Source: Vreelandella titanicae BH1
Lineage (GTDB): Bacteria > Pseudomonadota > Gammaproteobacteria > Pseudomonadales > Halomonadaceae
Direction: 5' to 3'
Assembly (NCBI RefSeq): GCF_000336575.1
Contig: NZ_AOPO01000011.1
Span: 1 to 64,000 of the forward strand
Length of the DNA: 64,000 nt
Position 1 is the stretch's first letter; every line of letters begins with the position of its first letter. Of the stretch, positions 1 through 8,351 are shown piece by piece. Both the position numbers and the translations under genes were made by a program. The notes beneath the pieces were generated by a model that was not told the DNA's origin, did no database searches, and saw only the letters and a program-made list of their open reading frames with translations.

Positions 1-39
1 GTGGGATTTTTTGTAGTGCTTTCATACCATGTCGCTTTT

Positions 40-351
40 TCAGTGCTGAGGATGTTGTTCGAACAGCTCAGCTTTGGCATGGCGCATCACATCTTCGCAC
101 GCCTGCTGTTGGGCTAACTGCGTTAGCAGGCGTTGAGTTACTTCGAAGCCCTTGCCTAAGCAAGTGTCGACTTCCTGTTGGCTAACCGCTGGCGTCACCC
201 GGTAATCGATTTTTACCGTGCGCCCACCACCTTCCAGCCGATCCGCAACTCCCCTGAGCCGCCACGCGATTTTCTCTTTCCAAGTTGCTGATTCTTCCGC
301 GCCTTCGTTTACGCTAAACGTGCACTGCCATTCCGGTTTAAAGACCTTCAT
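40..351 (-). CDS. Hypothetical protein, 103 aa
   Basis: I do not recognise this protein. The start at 351 is chosen because GGAGG lies about 7 nt upstream of that ATG; the open frame extends further upstream to 546 but without a comparable ribosome-binding site. The product is small and soluble: an N-terminal beta-rich stretch beginning MKVFKPEWQC, then a charged helical C-terminal half with no signal peptide or membrane segment. It is transcribed divergently from the YchJ gene at 536. It ends near the window edge, so its downstream neighbour is unseen. No function is inferred. Confidence 0.6.
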   Translation of the reverse strand: MKVFKPEWQCTFSVNEGAEESATWKEKIAWRLRGVADRLEGGGRTVKIDYRVTPAVSQQEVDTCLGKGFEVTQRLLTQLAQQQACEDVMRHAKAELFEQHPQH

Positions 352-535
352 AGGAGAACCTCCAAAAATTTTGGAAAGAATGATCGATCGTGTTTCGTAC
401 CCCATCGTCTGAATGTATTGCCCCACTACTATATACCTAACGCAGCATAAATATCGAACAATAGTGATACGCGTCGGGCGACGCGCATAGGACGTATCGG
501 TTAGGCTATAAAAGATGTGACTAACGAGCTTTTCT

Positions 536-1009
536 ATGACCTCCACAACTGATCCAAGTTGCCCCTGTGGTAGCTTATTAACGCTTGATAAGTGCTGTGG
601 CCGTTATCACCAAGGCGGGCTTGCCCCCACGCCTGAAGCTTTGATGCGCTCTCGCTATGTGGCTTTTGTGCTAGGGCGTAGCGACTACCTGTTGGCGACA
701 TGGCACCCCTCTACCCGCCCTGCAGAGCTTGCGCCTGATCCTGACGCTGAGTGGAAGTCGCTATCTATCGTCTCCGCAGAACCGCCGCTCGACAATATCG
801 GTTACGTGCATTTTTGTGCCTGTTTTTATGAAAGGGGGCGAGTGCAAAAAGGCTGGCATGTATTAGAAGAGGTCTCCCGCTTCGTTAAAGAGCAGCAACG
901 CTGGTGGTATATAGACGGAACACCCACGCTTACCCGCCTGAAACCACGCCGCAACGACCCGTGCCTATGTGGTAGTGGGCGTAAATTAAAGGTATGTTGC
1001 GGTGAATAG
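536..1009 (+). CDS. YchJ-family SEC-C motif protein
   Basis: 157 aa, the usual length for the YchJ/UPF0225 family. A cysteine cluster opens the protein (CPCGS followed by KCCGRYH) and a canonical SEC-C zinc-binding motif closes it (DPCLCGSGRKLKVCCG, residues about 140-156). Between them is the conserved family core with LMRSRYVAF near residue 40. SEC-C motifs bind Zn2+ and occur in SecA and in many small proteins; the role of YchJ itself is not established. The stop overlaps the GTG start of the next gene by 8 bp, so the two are probably translationally coupled. TATAAA at 507-512 could be a -10 box, but no good -35 accompanies it. Confidence 0.88.
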   Translation: MTSTTDPSCPCGSLLTLDKCCGRYHQGGLAPTPEALMRSRYVAFVLGRSDYLLATWHPSTRPAELAPDPDAEWKSLSIVSAEPPLDNIGYVHFCACFYERGRVQKGWHVLEEVSRFVKEQQRWWYIDGTPTLTRLKPRRNDPCLCGSGRKLKVCCGE

Positions 1010-1301
1010 TGGCATTGTTCAGCCTCACAAAGCCGAACCGCAATGGTATCTCTATTTGCTGGAGTGCCAGCGCGGCACCTATACGGGCATTACCAATAAC
1101 CTGGCAAAGCGCTATCAAGCGCACTGCACCGGTAAAGGGGCGCGTTATACCCGTGCAAATCCGCCTGTTGCGCTGCTGGGTGCCGAACCGTTTGAAGACC
1201 GCGCCGCCGCAAGCCGGGCTGAATATCAGTTAAAGCAACAAACGCCGAGCCAAAAGCGCCGCTGGGCCAAGCAGTGGCCTGTACAATTAGAAGCTAACTA
1301 G
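1002..1301 (+). CDS. GIY-YIG nuclease superfamily protein (YhbQ-like)
   Basis: 99 aa, starting at a GTG that lies inside the end of the YchJ gene. The GIY-YIG core is visible: WYLYLLEC, then YTGITNN, then the catalytic-type arginine in LAKRYQAH, and GARYTR. It is a single-domain member of the YhbQ/UPF0213 type. The superfamily cleaves DNA through a divalent metal and a conserved Tyr/Arg/Glu set; the substrate of these short stand-alone members is unresolved. Overlap with the upstream gene suggests one transcript. An ATG-less start is accepted because the overlap and the family's short N-terminus agree. Confidence 0.85.
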   Translation: MNSGIVQPHKAEPQWYLYLLECQRGTYTGITNNLAKRYQAHCTGKGARYTRANPPVALLGAEPFEDRAAASRAEYQLKQQTPSQKRRWAKQWPVQLEAN

Positions 1302-1336
1302 TATCTTTACCGTTAGGCGTAGATTAAGGAACCCAC

Positions 1337-2371
1337 ATGCTGACGTTTTATTCAGAGGATAGCCGTTTACGCCAAGCGTGCACGGAGTTGCACGATGGCG
1401 CTTTGGTGATCCCGTTTGAGTGCCCTGAACGCCTTGATCTAGTGCTTAAGCATCTTCGACAGTCCGGGCTTGGGGATATTCGTACTCCTAGCGCCTATGG
1501 GTTAGCGCCAGTATTAGCGGTGCACGACAAAGAGTACGTGGGGTTTCTAGCCAACTGTTGGCAAGAGTGGCAGGCGGCTGGGCATGAGGGGGAGGCGATT
1601 CCCAATATTTGGCCCGCACGAACCATGCGTGGTGACCGCATTCCGCGATCCGTTAGCGGTCAGCTAGGCTACTACGCGTTGGCGGCGGAAACGTCGATCT
1701 CAGAAGGCACCTTTGAAGCTGCCATGGCGAGTAAAGATGTGGCGTTAGGCGCGGTAGAGCATACGCTGCAAACTGGCGAACCCAGTTTTGGTTTATGCCG
1801 GCCGCCAGGCCACCACGCCGCGTTTGATCAGTTTGGCGGTTACTGCTTCTTTAACAATGCCGCCATTGCCGCCCAGCGAGCCTTAGATACAGGCAAACGC
1901 CGGGTCGCCATTCTTGACGTCGACTTTCACCACGGCAACGGCACCCAGCAGATTTTCTACCAGCGTGATGATGTGCTGTTTATCTCACTGCACGGCGACC
2001 CTGAAGTCACCTTTCCTTACTATTTGGGCTACGCTGATGAAAACGGCGAAGGGCAAGGCGAGGGCTTTAACGTCAATTACCCGTTGCCGTCGGGCACCAG
2101 CGTTACCAGGTGGATGGCCACACTTGAGCTAGCCTTGGCGAAAATTAAAGCCGCGGAGTGTGAATGCCTGATCGTATCGCTAGGGGTCGATATCTTCGAA
2201 GGTGACCCGATAAGTGCCTTCACCTTTACCAGCGAAGATTTCACAGCGTTAGGTGAGCGCCTGGCCCAAGTAGGCTTACCCAGCGTATTTCTGATGGAAG
2301 GGGGCTATGCTGTAGATGAAATAGGTGTCAATGTAGTCAACGTGTTACAAGGTTTTGAACAGGCGCTATAA
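1337..2371 (+). CDS. Histone deacetylase-like acetylpolyamine amidohydrolase
   Basis: 344 aa, full length for the bacterial arginase/deacetylase fold. Visible motifs are RPPGHHA (paired active-site histidines near 159-160), the zinc-ligand motif DVDFHHGNGTQ (Asp196, His198), a third Asp in SLGVDIFEGDP, and the catalytic-type Tyr in EGGYAVDEIG. The stretch VDIFEGDPIS and the ending GVNVVNVLQGF are more like acetylpolyamine amidohydrolase than AcuC. By family, it removes acetyl groups from acetylated polyamines or related amines in the cytoplasm, using Zn2+. AGGAA lies in front of the ATG. The exact substrate cannot be read from sequence. Confidence 0.87.
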   Translation: MLTFYSEDSRLRQACTELHDGALVIPFECPERLDLVLKHLRQSGLGDIRTPSAYGLAPVLAVHDKEYVGFLANCWQEWQAAGHEGEAIPNIWPARTMRGDRIPRSVSGQLGYYALAAETSISEGTFEAAMASKDVALGAVEHTLQTGEPSFGLCRPPGHHAAFDQFGGYCFFNNAAIAAQRALDTGKRRVAILDVDFHHGNGTQQIFYQRDDVLFISLHGDPEVTFPYYLGYADENGEGQGEGFNVNYPLPSGTSVTRWMATLELALAKIKAAECECLIVSLGVDIFEGDPISAFTFTSEDFTALGERLAQVGLPSVFLMEGGYAVDEIGVNVVNVLQGFEQAL

Positions 2372-2473
2372 AACGGTCTGGAACTGCATCTAAACAAGGG
2401 TAAAGGTTAACCGTGACAGCGGCCCCTAAATCGGGCAGGCTATTGCCCTTTAAACGGGGCAGGGAGCTCAAGC

Positions 2474-2809
2474 GTGGCAGTGTATGGTGGAATTCAGGCA
2501 CATGAATTGGAGCGTTGGCTTAATGCGTTAACCAACGCTGCCTATGACCGACGCTGCCCGCTGGTAAAAGTACACGGTGGCAACGCCCGTGCGCGTACCG
2601 CCCGTCAAGACCTCCTTCATTTGGCGAACGACTACCGCTGCGGCGATTCTAGCCGCGAAGAGAGCGCAGCCGACCTTGGTCGCTGGTGCCAAACCTACCT
2701 TTCAGAGGCCGAGTGGTACGTGCTGGTCGGCACCCGTCAAGCACCTTCCCAGCCGCAAAGCGAAGAAGAACGAAGCCTCACCGTGCTCAAGCAGCACCGG
2801 GTGGGGTAA
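2474..2809 (+). CDS. Hypothetical protein, 111 aa
   Basis: Not recognised. The GTG start has GGGAG about 9 nt upstream. The protein is small, soluble and rich in Arg, Glu and Ala, with several Trp residues (RWLNAL, LGRWCQTYL, EWYVLVG) and no signal peptide or membrane helix. It stands alone, 102 bp after the deacetylase gene, and is followed by a clear rho-independent terminator, which supports it being a real transcribed gene. Codon use and frame look coding throughout. No function is proposed. Confidence 0.6.
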   Translation: MAVYGGIQAHELERWLNALTNAAYDRRCPLVKVHGGNARARTARQDLLHLANDYRCGDSSREESAADLGRWCQTYLSEAEWYVLVGTRQAPSQPQSEEERSLTVLKQHRVG

Positions 2810-2836
2810 CAGCACCCATCAGCACTAACTGCGATC

Positions 2837-2863
2837 AAAAGCTCCTGCGATGGGGCTTTTTTT
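2837..2863 (+). terminator. Rho-independent terminator
   Basis: Nine-pair stem AAAAGCTCC / GGGGCTTTT (one G-T pair) with a 6-nt loop, running into seven Ts. It ends the 111-aa gene just upstream. Confidence 0.88.
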
Positions 2864-3039
2864 GTGCGCGAGATGTATGTCTTAACAGGTAGCCGAATTT
2901 TTTAATGGCAGAAGAATTAGTAGGTGCTTAATAACGATGTATTGACAAAAGTTTAATAAGATGAGTAGTTTGAAAGGATATGTCTACTCGACTAACGTTT
3001 TAAAAAAACGCTATCTAAGAGCAGGGGGCAATACATCTT

Positions 3040-4896
3040 GTGACCATTACACCAGCGCTATCGGTTCGCTCCTTGGGCGTGAATTTTGGCTCCAACCAGG
3101 TTGTTAAAAATCTGAGTTTTGATGTTTATCCCGGTAAAACGACGGCAATCGTTGGCGAATCTGGCTCGGGTAAATCGGTGACTTCACTGGCTATTATGCG
3201 CTTGGTGGAGTACATGAATGCTGAAATTACCAGCGGCACAATACTGTTCCACCGTGACGCCAGTGGCTCTCAACCGCAAGATCTTACCCAGCTTTCGGAT
3301 AAGGCGATGCGCAAGATACGTGGCAAAGAGATTGCCATGATTTTTCAGGAGCCCATGACGTCGCTGAATCCGGTTTACACCATTGGCGATCAGATTACCG
3401 AAGTGCTGGTATTGCATGAGAAGCTAACCCAAGACGCGGCGCGGGTCGAAGCAGTAAAACTGTTAAAACTGGTGCGCCTGGCCGATGCTGAAGCGCTGTT
3501 AAAACGTTACCCCCACCAGCTATCCGGCGGCATGCGCCAACGAGTGATGATAGCGATGGCGCTGGCCTGCCGACCAAAAGTGCTGGTTGCCGATGAGCCC
3601 ACCACCGCATTGGATGTCACCATTCAGGCGCAGATCCTTACCATTATGCGTGACCTGCAGCAGGAGCTAGGGATGGCTGTCATCTTCATTACCCACGATA
3701 TGGGGGTGGTGGCGGAGATGGCCGACCAGGTAGTGGTCATGCGCCATGGCGAAAAGGTCGAGGAAGGGGCGGTGGAGGAGATTTTCGCCCGCCCCCAACA
3801 CCCCTATACCCAAGCACTGTTAGCGGCGGTGCCTAAACTTGGCAGTATGCAGGGCGAAGCTCTTCCACGCATGGATCCATTAGTGGTGCTGGATGGAAAT
3901 GTTGCGCGCACTCTGGGTGAAAGTCGTCAGCAGGATACCGCTAGAATCGATGAAGCCCCGGTGGTGGAGATAGAAAATTTAGTCACCCGTTTCGATATCC
4001 GAAAAGGGTTCTTTGGGGGGGTTAGCCATCGCGTCCATGCGGTGGAAAATGTCAGTTTCAGCATTTTTCCTGGAGAGACGCTGGCGCTGGTAGGCGAGTC
4101 GGGATCTGGCAAGTCGACCATCGGGCGCACCATTCAGCAGTTGCAGGAAAGCACCAGTGGCACGATACGCTTTGGTGGCAAGGCCGTGGCCGATATGTCC
4201 CGGGCAGAAAAAATGCGCCTGCGCCAAGAAGTGCAGTACATTTTTCAAGATCCGTTTGCCTCCTTGGATCCCCGCAAAACCGTGGGCTTTTCGATAGCCG
4301 AACCCATTCGTACGCACGGCTTGTTGCACGGTGCTAAAGCAATCCGTCAGCGCGTTAATCAGTTACTTGAGCGCGTTGGTTTGAGTGCTGATCAGGCTGA
4401 GCGCTATCCCCATGAATTTTCCGGCGGCCAGCGCCAACGGGTATGTATTGCCCGCGCTCTGGCTTCCAAGCCTAAGTTGATCATTGCTGATGAAGCGCTA
4501 TCCGCCCTCGATGTTTCCATCCAGGCGCAGATCATTCACCTGCTCATGGAGTTGCAGCAAGACGAAGGCTTGGCCTATCTGTTCATTAGTCACGATATGG
4601 CAGTGGTGGAAAAAATGAGCCACCGCGTAGCGGTATTACACCTTGGCCAAGTCGTTGAGTTAGGCGAGCGCCGAGCGGTGTTTGATTCGCCTCAGCACTC
4701 CTATACACGCAAGCTGTTGAGCGCTGTGCCCGTGGCCGACCCCGCACAGAGGCGGGAGCGTACATTGCTGCAGGGCGATATTCTTAGCCCCATTCGTAAG
4801 GTCGGTGATGAGCCAGAACATTGGCCATTAGTGCAGGTGGCTAGCGGTCATTTCGTTGCCCAGGAAGTAGGCAGCGCCGAGCGTTTGGCATCATAG
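3040..4896 (+). CDS. Peptide ABC transporter, fused double ATPase
   Basis: 618 aa with two complete ABC ATPase domains, like GsiA/YejF. Domain 1 has Walker A GESGSGKS at 39-46 and signature LSGGMRQRV with [10 protein letters not shown]. Domain 2 has a second GESGSGKST near 355 and signature FSGGQRQRV with [10 protein letters not shown]. Each half is the size of DppD or DppF, so one protein supplies both ATPase subunits of the importer. GTG start with a purine-rich GCAGGGGG upstream. First gene of a five-gene operon with binding protein, two permeases and a carboxypeptidase. A TTGACA hexamer at 2942-2947 may be part of its promoter, but the -10 is unclear. Substrate is a peptide or related compound by family. 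Confidence 0.9.
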   Translation: MTITPALSVRSLGVNFGSNQVVKNLSFDVYPGKTTAIVGESGSGKSVTSLAIMRLVEYMNAEITSGTILFHRDASGSQPQDLTQLSDKAMRKIRGKEIAMIFQEPMTSLNPVYTIGDQITEVLVLHEKLTQDAARVEAVKLLKLVRLADAEALLKRYPHQLSGGMRQRVMIAMALACRPKVLVADEPTTALDVTIQAQILTIMRDLQQELGMAVIFITHDMGVVAEMADQVVVMRHGEKVEEGAVEEIFARPQHPYTQALLAAVPKLGSMQGEALPRMDPLVVLDGNVARTLGESRQQDTARIDEAPVVEIENLVTRFDIRKGFFGGVSHRVHAVENVSFSIFPGETLALVGESGSGKSTIGRTIQQLQESTSGTIRFGGKAVADMSRAEKMRLRQEVQYIFQDPFASLDPRKTVGFSIAEPIRTHGLLHGAKAIRQRVNQLLERVGLSADQAERYPHEFSGGQRQRVCIARALASKPKLIIADEALSALDVSIQAQIIHLLMELQQDEGLAYLFISHDMAVVEKMSHRVAVLHLGQVVELGERRAVFDSPQHSYTRKLLSAVPVADPAQRRERTLLQGDILSPIRKVGDEPEHWPLVQVASGHFVAQEVGSAERLAS

Positions 4897-4946
4897 TTAG
4901 TTTCCTGATGGTATAAAAACTGTGAGACAACAACAGGAGTAATCCC

Positions 4947-6476
4947 ATGAAGAAAAACAAACGCGTGCTCAATGGTGCCATCGCCGGTATGGCTCTGAGC
5001 GCTGCCTTCTCTGCCTCTGCGCAGGCTGGTTCATTAACGATTGCTTCGCCGCAAGATCCGGGTAGCTGGGATCCCATCGACACTTTTTTGGTGAATTGGG
5101 CCTCGGTTGCCACCAATATTTTCGATGGTTTGACTTATCGAGGCCCTGATTTAGAGCTGGTGCCCGGTCTGGCAACCGAGTGGGAGGAACTGGATGATGG
5201 TACCCGTATCCGTTTCACTCTGCGTGAAGGCGTCACCTTCCATAATGGCGAGCCCTTCAATGCTGAAGCGGTAAAGTTTACCTTTGATCGCTTATTAGGT
5301 GAGGAAGGTGGGCAGGGGCCCCAGCGCTCCAACTACACGGCGATTGAAAGCGTGGAAGTCATCGATGAGTACACAGTTGACTTCCACCTGAATGAGCCCG
5401 ACCCAGTACTGCTCACTAAGCTAGCAGGCTACGGGGCGATGATTGTGCCACCGGAGTATCTGACCGAGCATGGTGATGAACACTTCAATACCCATCCGGT
5501 AGGCACTGGGCCTTTCAAAGTAGTGGAATATAATCCTCGTGAAGACGTTCAGCTTGAGGCCTTTGCTGACCACTGGGGCGGCGCGCCGAAACTTGACGAA
5601 GTGACTTACCGCTTTATCTCCGAGCCTTCCACCGCCGTGGCTGAACTGCAGGCTGGGCGGGTTGATATCGTTATTCCGCCGACGATTCCTATCGGCATGA
5701 TCGACACCATCAATAACCACGACGGCGCCAGCATCGTTAGCGTGGCTTCGCCGACGGTGGAAGCGATTCGGTTCAACACCCAATCCGGTATTACCGCCGA
5801 CGAACGCGTGCGTAAAGCCTTGATCATGGCCGTGGATCGACAGGCGATTATCGACTCCATCCTGGCTGGTGAGGGAGAAATGATCGCCAGCTTCCAGGGC
5901 GCTCAGTCCTTCGGCAACGACCCTGATATGGAGCCCCTGCCGTACGATCCGCAGCAGGCTCGCAAACTGCTGGATGAAGCGGGCGTCGAGCAAGGCGCAA
6001 CAGTACAGATTGATGTGCGCGGTAACGACGCCACCTTTGGTGAGGTGGCCCAGGTAGTGGCGTCTTACCTACAAGGGGTGGGGATTACCGCTTCGATCCA
6101 GCCATATGAAACCAATGTGCTACTTAACGACATTATCCCGGCAGGCCGCACTGGGGAGATGTTCCAGCAGAAATGGGGCGGTTGGACGTTCGACTTCGAC
6201 AATACCGCTTACCTGATGTACCACACGGGCGAACGCTGGAATCCTTATGATAGCGACGCTGAGTTAGATGAAATGCTCGAAGCCCAGCGCAGCATTACTG
6301 ATCAGGAAGAGCGAGAAACGCTGCTCCAGGCGATTGCGCAGTATACCCAGGATCGCGCCTTGGAAATGCCGCTCTATAGCATCAATGCCCTCTACGGTGT
6401 CAGTGACCGGGTGGAGAGTTTTGAACCTGCCCCGGATAACCGTATGCGTTTAACCAACGTGGACGTTAGTGAATAA
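4947..6476 (+). CDS. Peptide ABC transporter, periplasmic substrate-binding protein
   Basis: 509 aa of the SBP_bac_5 (DppA/OppA/NikA) family. A signal peptide occupies about residues 1-27 with a likely cut after SAQA, so it is periplasmic. Family landmarks include LRFTLREGVTFHNGEPF near residue 90, the NRMRLTNVDV ending and VGTGPFKV near residue 187. It delivers peptides to the two permeases encoded next. Start ATG has AGGAG about 8 nt upstream. A stem-loop follows the stop, as often seen behind highly expressed binding-protein genes. The ligand cannot be deduced; coupling to an M14 carboxypeptidase favours peptides over metals. Confidence 0.9.
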   Translation: MKKNKRVLNGAIAGMALSAAFSASAQAGSLTIASPQDPGSWDPIDTFLVNWASVATNIFDGLTYRGPDLELVPGLATEWEELDDGTRIRFTLREGVTFHNGEPFNAEAVKFTFDRLLGEEGGQGPQRSNYTAIESVEVIDEYTVDFHLNEPDPVLLTKLAGYGAMIVPPEYLTEHGDEHFNTHPVGTGPFKVVEYNPREDVQLEAFADHWGGAPKLDEVTYRFISEPSTAVAELQAGRVDIVIPPTIPIGMIDTINNHDGASIVSVASPTVEAIRFNTQSGITADERVRKALIMAVDRQAIIDSILAGEGEMIASFQGAQSFGNDPDMEPLPYDPQQARKLLDEAGVEQGATVQIDVRGNDATFGEVAQVVASYLQGVGITASIQPYETNVLLNDIIPAGRTGEMFQQKWGGWTFDFDNTAYLMYHTGERWNPYDSDAELDEMLEAQRSITDQEERETLLQAIAQYTQDRALEMPLYSINALYGVSDRVESFEPAPDNRMRLTNVDVSE

Positions 6477-6488
6477 ACGTGACGCCAT

Positions 6489-6512
6489 CCGGCCGCTTGA
6501 AAGGGCGGTCGG
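6489..6512 (+). other. Intercistronic stem-loop after the binding-protein gene
   Basis: Eight-pair stem CCGGCCGC / GGCGGTCGG region (one G-T pair) with an 8-nt loop, 12 nt after the stop of the binding-protein gene and about 60 nt before the permease start. No T-tract follows, so it is more likely an mRNA-stabilising or partial-termination element than a full terminator. Confidence 0.6.
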
Positions 6513-6570
6513 CTCTTCACACTGACACTTCACAAAAGCTTCATGTAAGCGTTTCGGGCTTGGGGTCATA

Positions 6571-7494
6571 GTGGCAAAATTTCTTCTTTATCGAATACTG
6601 CAGGCCGTCTTTGTAGTGATCGCCGTGACGCTGATCGTCTCTTTTGCGATCAGGTTAACCGGTGATCCGGCGGTCATGCTGGCGCAAGGGGCGGGTAGTA
6701 TTACCGAGGCGGATCTGGAAAGGATTCGTGAAGCCTTGGGTTTGAATCAATCCTTCCTGGCCCAGTACATCGGTTTCCTGCGCGGTCTGGTGGTGGGTGA
6801 TTTTGGGCGCAGCTTTATGGGCGGAACCCCAGTGAGTGACTTGATTGGTCGCGCGCTGCCCGCCACCTTGGCGCTGGCTTTTGCCTCGCTGTTTGTGTCT
6901 ATCGTGGTATCGATACCGCTGGGTATTAAGGCCGCGGTATCGCGGGGAAGGTGGCCCGACCAGATGATCAGGATTTTTTCCCTGATCGGGCTCTCTTTTC
7001 CTAACTTCTGGCTGGCCATCATGCTGGTGCTGCTGCTCTCCATCACTTTTAATCTGCTGCCGCCCAGTGGCATGGAGGGCTTCTCCAGCTTCATTATGCC
7101 CGCGGCGACGATGGGGATCATTCTAACCGCCACCAACGTGCGCCTTGTGCGAACCACTATGCTGGATACCCTCCGCTCTCAGTACATCATGGTGGCGCGG
7201 GCAAAAGGCCTTTCCAACACGGTCGTACTCTACAAACATGCGCTGCGTAACTGCTCCATTCCGCTGATCACCTATTTTGGTTTGCAGTTCGGTGGTCTGT
7301 TGGGCGGTATCGTGGTGGTCGAGCGTGTCTTTAACTGGCCAGGACTAGGCACCTTGGCTTTCGAAGCCGTATCGGCCCGGGACTATCCCGTCTTACAAGG
7401 CGTTATTACCGTGCTCTCGTTAATGATCATCTCCATTAACCTGCTTGTTGATATCGCCTATGGCCTGGTTGACCCCAGGGTGCGCAAGGAATAA
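6571..7494 (+). CDS. Peptide ABC transporter permease (DppB-type)
   Basis: 307 aa inner-membrane permease with about six hydrophobic helices. It begins MAKFLLYRILQ, typical of the DppB/OppB/GsiC group, and carries the cytoplasmic EAA loop (ARAKGLSNTVVLYKHALRN) near residue 210 that docks on the ATPase. GTG start. It lies 94 bp after the binding-protein gene, and the next permease starts 2 bp after its stop. Together the two permeases form the translocation path for the substrate captured by the upstream protein. Confidence 0.9.
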   Translation: MAKFLLYRILQAVFVVIAVTLIVSFAIRLTGDPAVMLAQGAGSITEADLERIREALGLNQSFLAQYIGFLRGLVVGDFGRSFMGGTPVSDLIGRALPATLALAFASLFVSIVVSIPLGIKAAVSRGRWPDQMIRIFSLIGLSFPNFWLAIMLVLLLSITFNLLPPSGMEGFSSFIMPAATMGIILTATNVRLVRTTMLDTLRSQYIMVARAKGLSNTVVLYKHALRNCSIPLITYFGLQFGGLLGGIVVVERVFNWPGLGTLAFEAVSARDYPVLQGVITVLSLMIISINLLVDIAYGLVDPRVRKE

Positions 7495-7496
7495 CC

Positions 7497-8351
7497 ATGA
7501 CCGCAGCTATTAAAACCGACAAATTGAAACGCTTTAAAAACCTTGAATTTATCCTTGGCGTGCTGCTTGTGGGCGGTATTGGTTTAGCGGTGATCTTCTC
7601 CGGCTGGCTATTTCCCGGAGGAGGTTCAGAGCTTAACTTAGCCTACCGTTTAACGCCGCCACTGGTGGAGCCTGGCTTTCCCCTGGGCACGGATCCATTA
7701 GGCCGGGACGTGCTCGCGCGGGTGATTATCGGCGGTGAAATCTCGCTAAAAGTTGGGGTCTACTCCGCCCTTGGGGCGGTGGTGATCGGCATCATTATGG
7801 GGTTGGTATCCGGCTACTACGGCGGGTTCCTGGATATGATCGTGATGCGCTTTGCCGACGTGCAGCTCGCGCTGCCCTTTATTCTGCTGGCAATTACCTT
7901 TATCGCCGTGATTGGTGGCGGGCTAACCAATATGATTATTCTGCTGATTATCTCCCAGTGGGTGCAGTACGCGCGCTTGGTGCGCGGCTCGGTGCTATCG
8001 CTGCGCGACCGCGAATTTATTCTGGCGGCCAAAGCGATTGGGGTGAAAGATATTCGTATTCTGTTCCAGCATCTGTTGCCGAATCTGATTGGCCCCGTCA
8101 TCGTGCTGATGACCCTCAATGTGGCCAATAATATTCTGCTTGAGAGCAGCCTGACCTTTTTAGGCTTGGGCGTGGATCCAGTGATTCCCAGTTGGGGCGG
8201 CATGCTGGCGGAAGGGCGTACCTATCTGCAAACGGCGTGGTGGGTTAGTGTGTTCCCTGGCTTGGCTATTCTGTTAACCGTGCTAGGGCTGAACCTGCTG
8301 GGTGACTGGCTCCGGGATGCCTTGGATCCCACCGGACGCACCTCCTTATGA
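7497..8351 (+). CDS. Peptide ABC transporter permease (DppC-type)
   Basis: 284 aa with a first membrane helix near residues 20-40 and five more downstream. The LGTDPLGRDVLARV motif near residue 60 is diagnostic of DppC/OppC/GsiD permeases, and the EAA loop (AAKAIGVKDIRILFQHLLPN) is near residue 175. It ends DWLRDALDPTGR, the usual C-terminus of the group. The stop overlaps the start of the M14 peptidase gene by 4 bp (ATGA), so peptidase and transporter are translationally coupled. Confidence 0.9.
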   Translation: MTAAIKTDKLKRFKNLEFILGVLLVGGIGLAVIFSGWLFPGGGSELNLAYRLTPPLVEPGFPLGTDPLGRDVLARVIIGGEISLKVGVYSALGAVVIGIIMGLVSGYYGGFLDMIVMRFADVQLALPFILLAITFIAVIGGGLTNMIILLIISQWVQYARLVRGSVLSLRDREFILAAKAIGVKDIRILFQHLLPNLIGPVIVLMTLNVANNILLESSLTFLGLGVDPVIPSWGGMLAEGRTYLQTAWWVSVFPGLAILLTVLGLNLLGDWLRDALDPTGRTSL